NCBI GenBank assembly: GCA_040756655.1 | Contig: JBFLYN010000064.1 | Coordinates: 1 to 6,212, forward strand | DNA length: 6,212 nt | From: JBFLYN01 sp040756655 | Lineage (GTDB): Bacteria; Bacillota; Sulfobacillia; UBA8153 | Reading direction: 5' to 3' | Shown: positions 1 through 6,110 of the stretch, piece by piece | How the letters are laid out: each line of letters starts with the position of its first letter | Position numbering within the stretch: position 1 is the first letter of the stretch | Made by a program: the position numbers and the translations under genes | Notes under the pieces: model-generated | The model's input: the letters and a program-made list of their open reading frames with translations, nothing else | Database searches by the model: none | Told to the model about the DNA's origin: nothing

Positions 1-31
1 GTTTCTGGTTGTGTTGTTGCATTGGTTTCCC

Positions 32-89
32 GCCTCCTGGTCTTTGTCTGGTATGTTTAGCCACTACCATCTTGCCAGGAGGCTTTTCT
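32..89 (+). terminator. Possible intrinsic terminator of an upstream plus-strand gene outside the window
   Basis: The 9-base arms GCCTCCTGG (32-40) and CCAGGAGGC (75-83) are perfect inverted repeats, and the second arm is followed at once by TTTTCT (84-89). Inside the 34-base loop a second 5-bp stem can form between TGGTA (49-53) and TACCA (65-69), giving one long interrupted hairpin. The T-run lies only on the plus side, so it would end a plus-strand transcript entering from the left and converging on the minus-strand D-aminoacylase gene. The loop is longer than usual for an intrinsic terminator and the T-run is short, so this is a moderate call. It could instead be a relic of a mobile-element end. 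Confidence 0.4.
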
Positions 90-197
90 ATTGTCAAAGA
101 CCGTTCACAACCCTACAGGAATGCTCTTAGTGGTAAGTGTCGTTGCTGGCTGCATCATATCGGCAGGTCACGAGTGCATCACCATGATGCGGCCTGG

Positions 198-1757
198 TCA
201 AGTCCGGCGCAGAGTATTTCCGGCCTTGGCCCCGGTCTGCCGGCCGTCCCTCAGGGCGAACTCCCCGTTTACCAGCACGTGGACCATCCCGCGGCAGTAA
301 TGGTGGGGGTCGGCGTAGTCGGAATCGTAGCCCAGCTCCCAGAGGTCGAACACGGCCAGGTCGGCCCGGGCCCCCGGGCGGAGCATACCCCGGTCGTCCA
401 GTCCCAGCTTCCACGCGGGAAGACCGGTCATCTTGTGTACTGCCGTCTCCAGGGAGAGCACCCCCTCGTCCCGGGCGTAGGTGGCCAGCGCCCGGACAAA
501 GGCCCGGTAGCTCCTGGGGTGCGGGCATCCGGCTCCCAGCTCCACCACGGCGCCGTCGCTGCAGATCATGCTCAGCCGGTGCTGGAGCACGTACCGCACG
601 TCGGCCTCGCTCATCCCCCCGGCCACCACGTCGGTGTCCGGGTCGCTGGCGACCAGCTCCAAAAGACAGTCCATGGGTTCTTTGCCATGCTCCTGGGCCA
701 GCTGGGCCAAGGTCTTCCCCTGGTACCAGGGGAAGACCTGTGAGCGGCTTACCATCACCCCGTCGAAATCCGCGTCCAGGAGGATGTTCTCCCAGTCCGG
801 GCTGGGACGTAGAAGCTCCTTCCTCATGCGTTCCCGGGCGGCCGGGTCACCCAGCAACTGGAGAAAGCCCGCCTTCCCCGCCTTCCGTGCCCAAGCGGGG
901 AAAAAGGTGTAAAGGTCGGTGGCCGAAGCTGTGCAGGGGTAGACATCGCAGGTCACTTCGACCCCGGTGACCCGGGCGCGTTCCATGAGGTCCAGGGTCG
1001 CCCGCACCAGCCCCCAGTTCCGCTTCCCAGAAACTTTGTGATGGCCGACCTGAACCCGGCAGCCCGTAGCACGACCCACCTGGACTGCCTCCAGCACCGC
1101 CTCGACAACCAGGTCCGATTCGTTACGCACGTGGGTGGCGTACAGGCCCCCGTACCCGCCCACCACCCCGGCCAGCTCCAGGATCTCGCCCAGTCCGGCG
1201 TAAATCCCCGGGGCGTAGATCAGGCCGGTACTCAGCCCGAAAGCCCCGGATTCCATGGCTTCCCGGACGTGGGCCTTCATGGCCTCAAGTTCCTCGCTGG
1301 CGGCTTCCCGGCCCTCTAGGCCCATGACGGCCTTGCGCACCTGTCCGTGCCCGATGAGGGCGCCCACGTTGACCGCCTTGGGCAGGGCATCCAGGGCGTC
1401 CAGGTACTCAGCGAAGGTAGCAGCCGGCACCAGCGTGCGTTGGTCCCAGGCCGGTGCCGCAGGTGCCGGGCTCACCCCGCAGTTCCCCACCAGCAGGGTG
1501 GTCACGCCCTGGGTGATGTAGTTGGCAGCATCAGGGCGATCGAACAGCGACCAGTCGCTGTGGTTGTGTATATCTATGAACCCCGGGCTTATGACCAGCC
1601 CGGTGCAGTCCACCTCCAGCCGGGCCGCGGCTCCTTGCGCCTTGAGCCGTCCCACCCGGGCGATGGTGCCACCCTGGATGGCCACATCCCCGGTACGGGA
1701 GGGGGCACCCGTCCCGTCCACGAGCCGGGCGCTGGTGAGGAGTACGTCGTATGCCAT
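198..1757 (-). CDS. D-aminoacylase / N-acyl-D-amino-acid deacylase family amidohydrolase
   Basis: This is an intact 519-residue protein of the amidohydrolase superfamily, the usual size for N-acyl-D-amino-acid deacylases, which hydrolyse N-acyl-D-amino acids to a free D-amino acid and an acid. The N-terminal beta domain (about 1-58) leads into the metal motif GFIDIHNHSD (H64, H66). C93 in GNCGVSPAP matches the bridging cysteine ligand of the family. H209 in YATHVRNES and H239/H240 in VGHHK match the other zinc ligands, and D401 in CSDG the catalytic aspartate. A PHPRSYRAF stretch (412-420) and the C-terminal GMLRPGARADLAVFD (458-472) are also typical. No signal peptide or membrane segment is seen, so it is probably cytosolic. 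The ATG at 1755-1757 has a good ribosome binding site. It lies 22 bases after a serine hydrolase gene and is probably cotranscribed with it. The acyl and side-chain preference (D-Glu, D-Asp or general) cannot be told. It contains a 30-bp perfect palindrome over codons 340-350. Confidence 0.93.
   Translation of the reverse strand: MAYDVLLTSARLVDGTGAPSRTGDVAIQGGTIARVGRLKAQGAAARLEVDCTGLVISPGFIDIHNHSDWSLFDRPDAANYITQGVTTLLVGNCGVSPAPAAPAWDQRTLVPAATFAEYLDALDALPKAVNVGALIGHGQVRKAVMGLEGREAASEELEAMKAHVREAMESGAFGLSTGLIYAPGIYAGLGEILELAGVVGGYGGLYATHVRNESDLVVEAVLEAVQVGRATGCRVQVGHHKVSGKRNWGLVRATLDLMERARVTGVEVTCDVYPCTASATDLYTFFPAWARKAGKAGFLQLLGDPAARERMRKELLRPSPDWENILLDADFDGVMVSRSQVFPWYQGKTLAQLAQEHGKEPMDCLLELVASDPDTDVVAGGMSEADVRYVLQHRLSMICSDGAVVELGAGCPHPRSYRAFVRALATYARDEGVLSLETAVHKMTGLPAWKLGLDDRGMLRPGARADLAVFDLWELGYDSDYADPHHYCRGMVHVLVNGEFALRDGRQTGAKAGNTLRRT
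710..739. repeat. Perfect 30-bp palindrome inside the D-aminoacylase gene
   Basis: The left arm AGGTCTTCCCCTGGT (710-724) is followed without any spacer by its exact reverse complement ACCAGGGGAAGACCT (725-739); the symmetry stops at 709/740. It spans codons 340-350 of the D-aminoacylase and encodes VFPWYQGKT. Because of the symmetry and phase, the plus strand encodes the same nine residues. The hosting reading frame is unbroken. In the message it would form a 15-bp, practically loopless helix (a few central bases must open), or a cruciform in DNA. No second copy is visible in the window. Confidence 0.95.
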
Positions 1758-1762
1758 GTCTG

Positions 1763-1770
1763 CTCCCTTT
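1763..1770 (-). promoter_or_regulatory. Ribosome binding site of the D-aminoacylase gene
   Basis: On the minus strand AAAGGGAG lies 5 bases before the ATG at 1757. It sits inside the 22-base gap after the serine hydrolase stop codon, which supports translation from a shared message and fixes the start at 1757. Confidence 0.75.
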
Positions 1771-1779
1771 CAGCAAGCT

Positions 1780-3135
1780 CTAGGACTGGGGCTGAGCCTC
1801 TACCGCAGGCAGACGGTGAAGGGTGCTCACCATGCCGCCGGAGAGCACCCGCACTCCCGTGACCCCGCCTCTTGTGTCCCTGAGGAACTGGATGTACACG
1901 TCAGCCGGGCCGACACAACGGAAGAAATCCCGGCCCAGCGGGACCAGCTGGGCCCGCCTCCGGTCCCAGAAGGTGGCCACCAGGGATCCCTCTTCCAGGG
2001 CCACTTCCATGGTGATGGGCACGTCCCTGGGTTTGCCACCGTAGCTCCCGGCGACTTCCAGGAGCAGGCCTTGGTCAAGATCCACCGGCACTATGGGCGC
2101 CAGCTTGTTCTCCAGGAGAAGCTCTGCCAGCGACCCGGTGATGGAGGCCAGGTCCACTCCGGCAGCGTTGGACAGGAGGATGATGGTCAACTGCTCGTCG
2201 GTGAAGCGGGAAAACCAGGAGACATAGCCCCCGATGCCCCCCGAGTGATGGACCTCCCTCACCCCGCGCCTTTCGCTGATGCCCTGGCCGAAACCGTAGC
2301 GGCTGAAGGACGGGTCCAGGGGGTTACAAGGCACCAGGGCCGCGGCCAGTTCCTCCAGCGGCAGGAGCTTGCGGGTGTACAGGGCCTGACCCCACTTGAA
2401 CAGGTCCTGGGTGGTGGAGATGATGTTCCCATCGGCCCAGCCCACGTTGGCGGAGAAACTATACGGGGCCGCCTCGAAATCCGCCCGCGACCGGTAGGTG
2501 TACCCGATCGCCTGGCCCGCAAGATGCTCGCCCGACTCACCCACCACCGTGCTGGTCATGTTCAAGGGGACGAACACGTGGTCACGGAGGAAGGTGGCGA
2601 AGCTCCGGCCGGAGACCTTTTCCACGATGGCTCCCAACATCACGTAGCCCGAGTTGCAGTACCTCCACCGCGATCCGGGCTCGAACTCCAGGTCGCCCAG
2701 GTCCCTGATGAGATCTATGACCCCGGCCAGGTCGAATTCGGCCCCGGCCTCCACCGCCTCGAAGTATTCCTTGGTCAGGTATTCCCTGACTCCAGACGTA
2801 TGGGTCAAAAGCTGCCTGATAGTGACCCGGTTGCGGTACGTGGGGAAGTCCGGAAAGAAGCGAGCGATGGGCTCGTCATAGGCGAGTAGTCCCCGGTGTT
2901 TCAGGAGCATGATGGCCATGGCCGTGAACTGCTTGCTTACCGAGGCGATGAGAAAGCGCGTCCCGGGCTCCACCGGCACCCGGCGTTCCACGTGGGCCAT
3001 GCCGTAGCCTTTCTGGATCAGTATACGTTTACCACGGCCGATGAGGAGCGAGATGCCGGGACCATCCGGCGCGACGTAGCTTTCGATGATGCGGTCAACC
3101 GCCTGCTGTAGTTGGCGGGACGATCTTGGAGGCAT
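1780..3135 (-). CDS. Serine hydrolase, class C beta-lactamase / D-aminopeptidase (PBP4*-like) family
   Basis: This is an intact 451-residue protein of the beta-lactamase/transpeptidase-like fold (Pfam PF00144). The three active-site motifs are all present: SxxK as S65-V-S-K68 (ASVSKQFTAMA), YxN as Y159-C-N161 (WRYCNSGY), and the HxGG-type third motif H297-S-G-G300 (VHHSGGIGGY). Residues 1-330 make up the catalytic domain. About 355-445 forms a beta-rich C-terminal domain of the kind found on PBP4*, D-aminopeptidase and related esterases. No N-terminal signal peptide or lipobox is seen, so a cytosolic peptidase or esterase is more likely than a secreted beta-lactamase. Its neighbours, a D-aminoacylase 22 bases downstream and a cell-wall-type cysteine peptidase about 50 bases upstream, favour action on D-amino-acid peptides. 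The true substrate cannot be read from sequence: family members include DD-peptidases, D-aminopeptidases and esterases. Confidence 0.92.
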   Translation of the reverse strand: MPPRSSRQLQQAVDRIIESYVAPDGPGISLLIGRGKRILIQKGYGMAHVERRVPVEPGTRFLIASVSKQFTAMAIMLLKHRGLLAYDEPIARFFPDFPTYRNRVTIRQLLTHTSGVREYLTKEYFEAVEAGAEFDLAGVIDLIRDLGDLEFEPGSRWRYCNSGYVMLGAIVEKVSGRSFATFLRDHVFVPLNMTSTVVGESGEHLAGQAIGYTYRSRADFEAAPYSFSANVGWADGNIISTTQDLFKWGQALYTRKLLPLEELAAALVPCNPLDPSFSRYGFGQGISERRGVREVHHSGGIGGYVSWFSRFTDEQLTIILLSNAAGVDLASITGSLAELLLENKLAPIVPVDLDQGLLLEVAGSYGGKPRDVPITMEVALEEGSLVATFWDRRRAQLVPLGRDFFRCVGPADVYIQFLRDTRGGVTGVRVLSGGMVSTLHRLPAVEAQPQS

Positions 3136-3143
3136 GAGGCAGA

Positions 3144-3151
3144 CCTCTTTT
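3144..3151 (-). promoter_or_regulatory. Ribosome binding site of the serine hydrolase gene
   Basis: AAAAGAGG followed by T on the minus strand lies 8 bases before the ATG at 3135 and supports that start. No convincing -10/-35 pair is visible in the 50-base gap behind the upstream peptidase gene, so the hydrolase may rely on a promoter further upstream. Confidence 0.7.
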
Positions 3152-3185
3152 CTTAATGGTAATGGGCTGGATGGCTAGCTGCCGG

Positions 3186-3908
3186 TCAACGCTTCTGGTG
3201 CCCCTGGAGGATTCCCCCGGCGGGGACCCACCCGCAGTACGGGCGTTGGTCCATCCCGGGGCCGGTGCCAGGCTTTCCACCTCGAGATAGCCGTCCGTCC
3301 TCACGGTATCCCAGGCGTGGCTCACCTTTCCATACCACGCATAGCCCGACGTGGCCCCAGTTCCGGTAGGTCTGGTCGATGGTCCCGAAACAGCCGTAGA
3401 ACACGAACGCACCCGGATCGGGCTCTCCCCCACTGCCGGCACCGTACATGCCTGCGGACTCATTGGCCCAGCTGCCCCCGGAGATCTCGATGCTATTGCC
3501 CTTCTCGAAGCAGTCCTCCACAAAGGCCAGGCAACGGAACCGGTACGCGGTAGAACCCAGCTGGCTCTCAGCCCACCGGATGGCATTGAGCACATAGCTA
3601 GCTGCGGGCACCGCCCCACCTCCCTGATGAAGATTCTCCGCTAGAGGCTCGTGTTTCCTGCGTGGCGAACGTCCATACCTCACGACCCGGGCCAACATCC
3701 AGCTGGACTCATCCGGCACCTCGACGAAGCTCCAGGTCTGCTCAGCCAGGGGAATGCCTTGACAGGGCCGCCTGCCACTGTTCACAGTGAAGTGAGACGG
3801 CGTGGTGCCACAAAAGAGGTAGGAGTACTCCCACCCTAGTCGGGTTTCTCCCCGGCCGCCATGGTTACCGCCGCCATCGCCGCGCTTGCCTTTCTCCTGG
3901 TGATGCAC
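3186..3908 (-). pseudogene. Papain-fold (NlpC/P60 or CHAP-like) cysteine peptidase with two compensating frameshifts
   Basis: The open frame gives 240 residues, but the family-like sequence switches frame twice. From about residue 103 it looks like a papain-fold wall peptidase: catalytic C126 in YRFRCLAFVED, a PDPGAFVFY turn (164-171), and catalytic H186 in NWGHVGL. At about 3333-3338 the expected continuation moves to the next frame (KVSHAWDTVRTDGYLEVES, then LAPAPGW). At about 3246-3252 it returns to the first frame for RPYCGWVPAGGILQGH and the stop at 3186. One extra base followed by one missing base explains this. The uninterrupted frame would lose the SHAWD histidine, a likely third catalytic position, and replace about 29 residues. 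The start is uncertain: the first 25 residues from the ATG at 3908 are low-complexity, overlap a possible plus-strand gene and have no clear ribosome binding site. The stretch WSFVEVPDESSWMLARVVRYG (in pieces, about 60-79) may be genuine N-terminal sequence of unknown type. Sequencing error is an alternative to real inactivation. Confidence 0.68.
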
Positions 3909-4137
3909 GGGGCAAACCGGGCTTTTGCCTCAAACCTGGTTCCGCCGGTGTTTGTGCCTCTGGCGCTGGTGGCCAGCCGCGCGACCGGCACACCGGCCGG
4001 CTTCAGGCCCGGCGGCTATCCGGTGCCGGGCACATGATGATGCTCTGGCTTCTTTGCACGGTGTTTTAGGGGCCATGACCGGCCTTTTCTTCCTGATGGC
4101 GTTTGCCCGGGATGTCCTGAGTGTCTACGGTCCTTAG
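3861..4137 (+). pseudogene. Broken small membrane protein remnant, unidentified
   Basis: From the ATG at 3861 a 58-codon frame encodes a hydrophobic start (TAAIAALAFLLVMHG, then NLVPPVFVPLALVAS) and stops at 4035-4037. In the next frame the sequence continues hydrophobic (GVLGAMTGLFFLMAFARDVL) to a TAG at 4135-4137. Joined by one indel near 4030 this makes a protein of about 90 residues with roughly three membrane segments. There is no ribosome binding site before 3861. A perfect AGGAGGT (4136-4142) overlaps the stop but has no start codon at a usable distance, as if a following gene had been lost. It overlaps the start of the minus-strand peptidase frame. I do not recognise the family; a chance hydrophobic frame is possible. 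Confidence 0.35.
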
Positions 4138-4177
4138 GAGGTCCCGCTACAGGGCCACTCTCTCCATAGTACCTATG

Positions 4178-4209
4178 AAAAAAGGGGTGCGCCTTCACAA
4201 CCGCACCCC
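4178..4209 (-). terminator. Intrinsic terminator after the YbjQ-family gene
   Basis: Read on the minus strand, an 8-bp perfect stem (CGCACCCC 4202-4209 against GGGGTGCG 4184-4191 in plus coordinates) with a 10-base loop is followed by six T (4183-4178). It begins 14 bases after the YbjQ stop codon at 4223, exactly where the ABC/permease/YbjQ transcript should end, and separates it from the peptidase/D-aminoacylase genes downstream. Confidence 0.88.
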
Positions 4210-4222
4210 CGCCACCGCCTGT

Positions 4223-4510
4223 CTAGATCTTGACTGCAGTGCCGTACGCGATGATCTCGGCCGCTCCGGTGGTGATGGTGCTGGTGGAAAACCGCACGGC
4301 GATGACGGCATTACCACCCAGCGCCTCGGCCTCCTTGACCATCCCCTTGATGGCTGCTTCCCTGGCTTCCTCGAGCAAACGCGCGTACTCGGTGATCTCC
4401 CCGCCCACCAGTTTCCTCAGGCCAGCCACGATGTCCTGGCCCAGGTGCTTGGCACGCATGCAGCTTCCCTTGACCATGCCCAGCACCTGGTAGTCGGTCC
4501 GTTGGACTTC
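4223..4510 (-). CDS. YbjQ-family (DUF74) domain protein, start unclear, possibly fused to permease debris
   Basis: The last 85-95 residues match the YbjQ/DUF74 family (Pfam PF01906), small proteins of unsettled function sometimes called heavy-metal-binding. Visible hallmarks are VLGMVKGS, AKHLGQDIVAGLRKLVGGE, the EYARLLEEAREAA helix, EALGGNAVIAVRF, and the end GAAEIIAYGTAVKI. The family normally begins with a short TTxxx-type strand some 10-20 residues before VLG. Here the in-frame sequence upstream (CEVQRTDYQ) may be the end of that strand, but no ATG or GTG with a ribosome binding site precedes it. In-frame GTG at 4486 and ATG at 4477 exist but would cut the first strand. Upstream the frame runs into remains of a permease. 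I give 4510 as the conserved boundary, not as a proven start. It may be read by coupling or be a 5'-truncated relic. A strong terminator follows. Confidence 0.72.
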   Translation of the reverse strand, partial: EVQRTDYQVLGMVKGSCMRAKHLGQDIVAGLRKLVGGEITEYARLLEEAREAAIKGMVKEAEALGGNAVIAVRFSTSTITTGAAEIIAYGTAVKI

Positions 4511-4911
4511 ACAAACGCTGCCCAGTACAGGGCCAGGGCGGCCAGGCTCAACAACAGGATCGAGCCCCACGCCCCGCCCGCCGGGACCTGGGCCCGTAAG
4601 CAGGTCACGCCCGAAGCCATTATGGTAGAAAACCGTGTACTTGGCCCCGCCCGGGAAGTAGCCGGGAACACTCAAAATCAGGCCCGCCACCACCGCGGCG
4701 ATGCCCGCCTTGACCGTGTCGGCCAAGCGGGCCGAGAAAAACAGGGGCCCGGCCGTGCAGGCCCGCCAGGAACCAGATGGGGACCACCAGCCGGGCCAGG
4801 TAGCCAAACATGAGGGGAAGGGGATATGCCCGTGGCCGCCGAGATCAGGAGCCCAACCACTACCTTCCAGCGGGCGTCCTGCATCTTCTTCCAGAACAGA
4901 GCGCTACTCAC
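4498..4911 (-). pseudogene. Degraded ABC-2-type permease partner of the ATPase
   Basis: A GTG at 4909-4911 starts VSSALFWKKMQDARWKVV, then VGLLISAATGI, the typical opening of a permease encoded beside a YtrB-type ATPase. The sequence then changes frame near 4826-4835 (PLMFGYLARLVVPIWFLAG), again near 4740 (ADTVKAGIAAVVAGLILSV, then PGYFPGGAKYTVFY), and again near 4550-4600 (GSILLLSLAALALYWAAFV). Each piece looks like membrane-protein coding sequence but no single frame joins them. The total of about 135 codons is roughly half a usual ABC-2 permease, so internal sequence is probably missing too. If the upstream ATPase frame is repaired, its stop (TAG, 4904-4906) overlaps this GTG in the string GTGAGTAG, the normal arrangement for translational coupling. 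A functional product is unlikely. The last piece overlaps the upstream edge of the YbjQ domain. Confidence 0.6.
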
Positions 4912-5876
4912 TGCGGGGTCCGCCCTCTCCGGCGTAACGCAAGAGATGTCCTCCAGGTTCTGGTCCACCACTTCCAGGGCGAAGTGGGGTACAGTGGACA
5001 CTGCCTGCAGCACATCATCGAAATCCTCGGTCACGCTGATGAGCCAGCGGCGTCCCTCCCCCTTGACCTTGCTGATGCCGCGCATGGCAAAGAGGGCTGC
5101 GGGTGGGTCTACCTGGAAGGCCACCCGGATCTTCTTGACGTTGAGTTTCAGCTCTTCGCAGGGCCTGCACACTACCAGCTTCCCCCGGTCCATGATGCCC
5201 ACCCAGTCGGCCACCCGCTCGACCTGGTGCAGAAGGTGTGAAGACATGAACACCGTCTGCCCGTTGTCCACGGCCTCCTGGAGCACGACTCCGAGGAAGT
5301 GCCTGACCGCTACCGGGTCCAACCCGGAGGTGGGTTCATCTAAAAACAGGACCTGGGGCCGGGAACCCAGGGCCAGCACCAGGCTGGGCTGGCTCTTCAT
5401 CCCCCGGGAATACTCGGCGATCCTTTTGTCCAGCGGCAGTTTGCAGCTGCCTAGGTGGCGCTCCACGAGCCCGCGGTCCCAGGTGGGGAACAACTTGCTG
5501 TTGAAGTCCACTATCTGGCGGGCTGTGCAGTGGGAAAAGAGGCTCTGGGACTCGGGCTGGTAACCGGAGACCTGTCGGATCTCCACGCTCTGGGTGACGA
5601 TATCCATACCCAGCACCCGGCCGCTGCCCGCGGTGGGGCGCACCAATCCCAGCAGCATCTTGAGGGTGGCAGTCTTCCCGGCGCCTGGGACCGAAAAGCC
5701 CGAACACCTCACCGGCGTGAATTTGCAGGTTCACGTCGTTCACCGCCACGATCCAGTGGCCGGCACCGGTCGCGCCGCCGGGCAAAGCCGCCCACCCAGC
5801 GCGACCAGGAGTTTTGGGCCACCTGCTTGCGTACAAAGCGCTTTTGCAGGTTGGTACAGGCCACGGCTACGTCCAC
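4904..5876 (-). pseudogene. ABC transporter ATP-binding protein (YtrB-like), three frameshifts
   Basis: A GTG start (5874-5876), well placed after AAAGGAGGG, begins VDVAVACTNLQKRFVRKQ. The frame changes at about 5755-5775 to HWIVAVNDVNLQIHAGEVFG, and again at 5686, where the Walker A asparagine codon is reduced to a single A: GLFGP in one frame, GAGKTATLKMLLGL in the next. After that a long clean stretch holds the Q-loop region (SGYQPESQ), a signature YSRGMK (about 5395-5412), Walker B VLFLDEPTSGLDP (about 5314-5352) and the H-loop SSH. Near 4942-4945 a base is missing; restoring it gives LEDIFLRYAGEGG and a TAG at 4904-4906. The family energises small exporters, often for antimicrobial or lipid substrates, at the membrane. 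As written the gene cannot make a full ATPase. Because the surrounding protein sequence is so well preserved, recent decay or sequencing error are both possible. Confidence 0.82.
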
Positions 5877-5884
5877 CCGGGTCA

Positions 5885-5893
5885 CCCTCCTTT
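5885..5893 (-). promoter_or_regulatory. Ribosome binding site that sets the GTG start of the ABC ATPase gene
   Basis: AAAGGAGGG on the minus strand lies 8 bases before the GTG at 5876. This strong site argues against the ATG at 6056 in the same frame, which would add 60 residues of non-family sequence. Confidence 0.8.
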
Positions 5894-5910
5894 GAGCGGT
5901 CGTCAATCCA

Positions 5911-5938
5911 AATATAATCGCCCAGGGTGACGAATAAA
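5911..5938 (-). promoter_or_regulatory. Weak candidate promoter for the ABC ATPase/permease/YbjQ genes
   Basis: On the minus strand TATATT (5911-5916) is a 5-of-6 match to a -10 box, and TTTATT (5933-5938) lies 16 bases upstream as a poor -35. The place is right, in the AT-rich gap between the divergent ABC and transposase genes, 18 bases before the ribosome binding site. The plus strand also contains TATAAT (5913-5918) here, so the orientation is not certain. Confidence 0.3.
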
Positions 5939-6075
5939 CGATATTAAGGACAAAGATTAATGTTAGACCGAAGTTCCGAACCAGAAAACCCCATATTGAG
6001 GCATTTGCCCTGGTAGAAGGGATAACGTCACCGGAGGCACTGGAAGATGTACCCATGTATGTTAAGTGTTAGGTC

Positions 6076-6104
6076 TTGCCTGGGTCGCCATATCATGGTA
6101 TAAT
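6076..6104 (+). promoter_or_regulatory. Extended -10 promoter of the transposase gene
   Basis: TTGCCT (6076-6081) as -35, 17 bases of spacer, and a perfect TATAAT (6099-6104) preceded by TG one base upstream (TGGTATAAT). Transcription would start near 6111, which is the A of the transposase ATG, so the message would have little or no leader. There is no ribosome binding site before the ATG. CATGG (6094-6098) and CCATG (6109-6113) are inverted around the -10 box. Confidence 0.7.
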
Positions 6105-6110
6105 AGAGCC

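Noticed and set aside
81..120. Sequence resembling an insertion-sequence terminal repeat (GGCTTTTCTATTGTCAAAGACC and following)
   Set aside because: No partner repeat or transposase is visible, and the orientation would place the element over the intact D-aminoacylase gene.
176..190. Hairpin GCATCA-CCA-TGATGC 7 bases after the D-aminoacylase stop codon
   Set aside because: The stem is only 6 bp and no T-run follows on the minus strand, so it cannot be supported as a terminator.
1522..2889. A 455-codon open frame on the plus strand opposite the two hydrolase genes
   Set aside because: It is an antisense shadow of GC-rich coding sequence with low-complexity composition, no ribosome binding site and no recognisable domain, while the minus strand has full family motifs.
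3818..3835. Imperfect palindrome around GGAGTACTCC (3822-3831)
   Set aside because: It is short, has a mismatched pair, and lies in uncertain sequence without a promoter or gene start next to it; there is not enough to call an operator.
4678..5712. A 344-residue ATPase-plus-membrane fusion protein starting at the ATG at 5712
   Set aside because: It begins inside Walker A with non-family residues, passes through the ATPase end only because of a missing base, and ends in out-of-frame proline/arginine-rich sequence.
5877..6056. N-terminal extension of the ABC ATPase to the ATG at 6056, with a hydrophobic stretch
   Set aside because: The family start is at the GTG 5876 with a strong ribosome binding site, and the extension lies in an AT-rich intergenic stretch.
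5938..6072. Plus-strand open stretch ending HIEAFALVEGITSPEALEDV and a few more residues before TAG
   Set aside because: It is 45 codons long without a start codon or recognisable family. It could be a gene remnant displaced by the insertion sequence, but nothing supports it.
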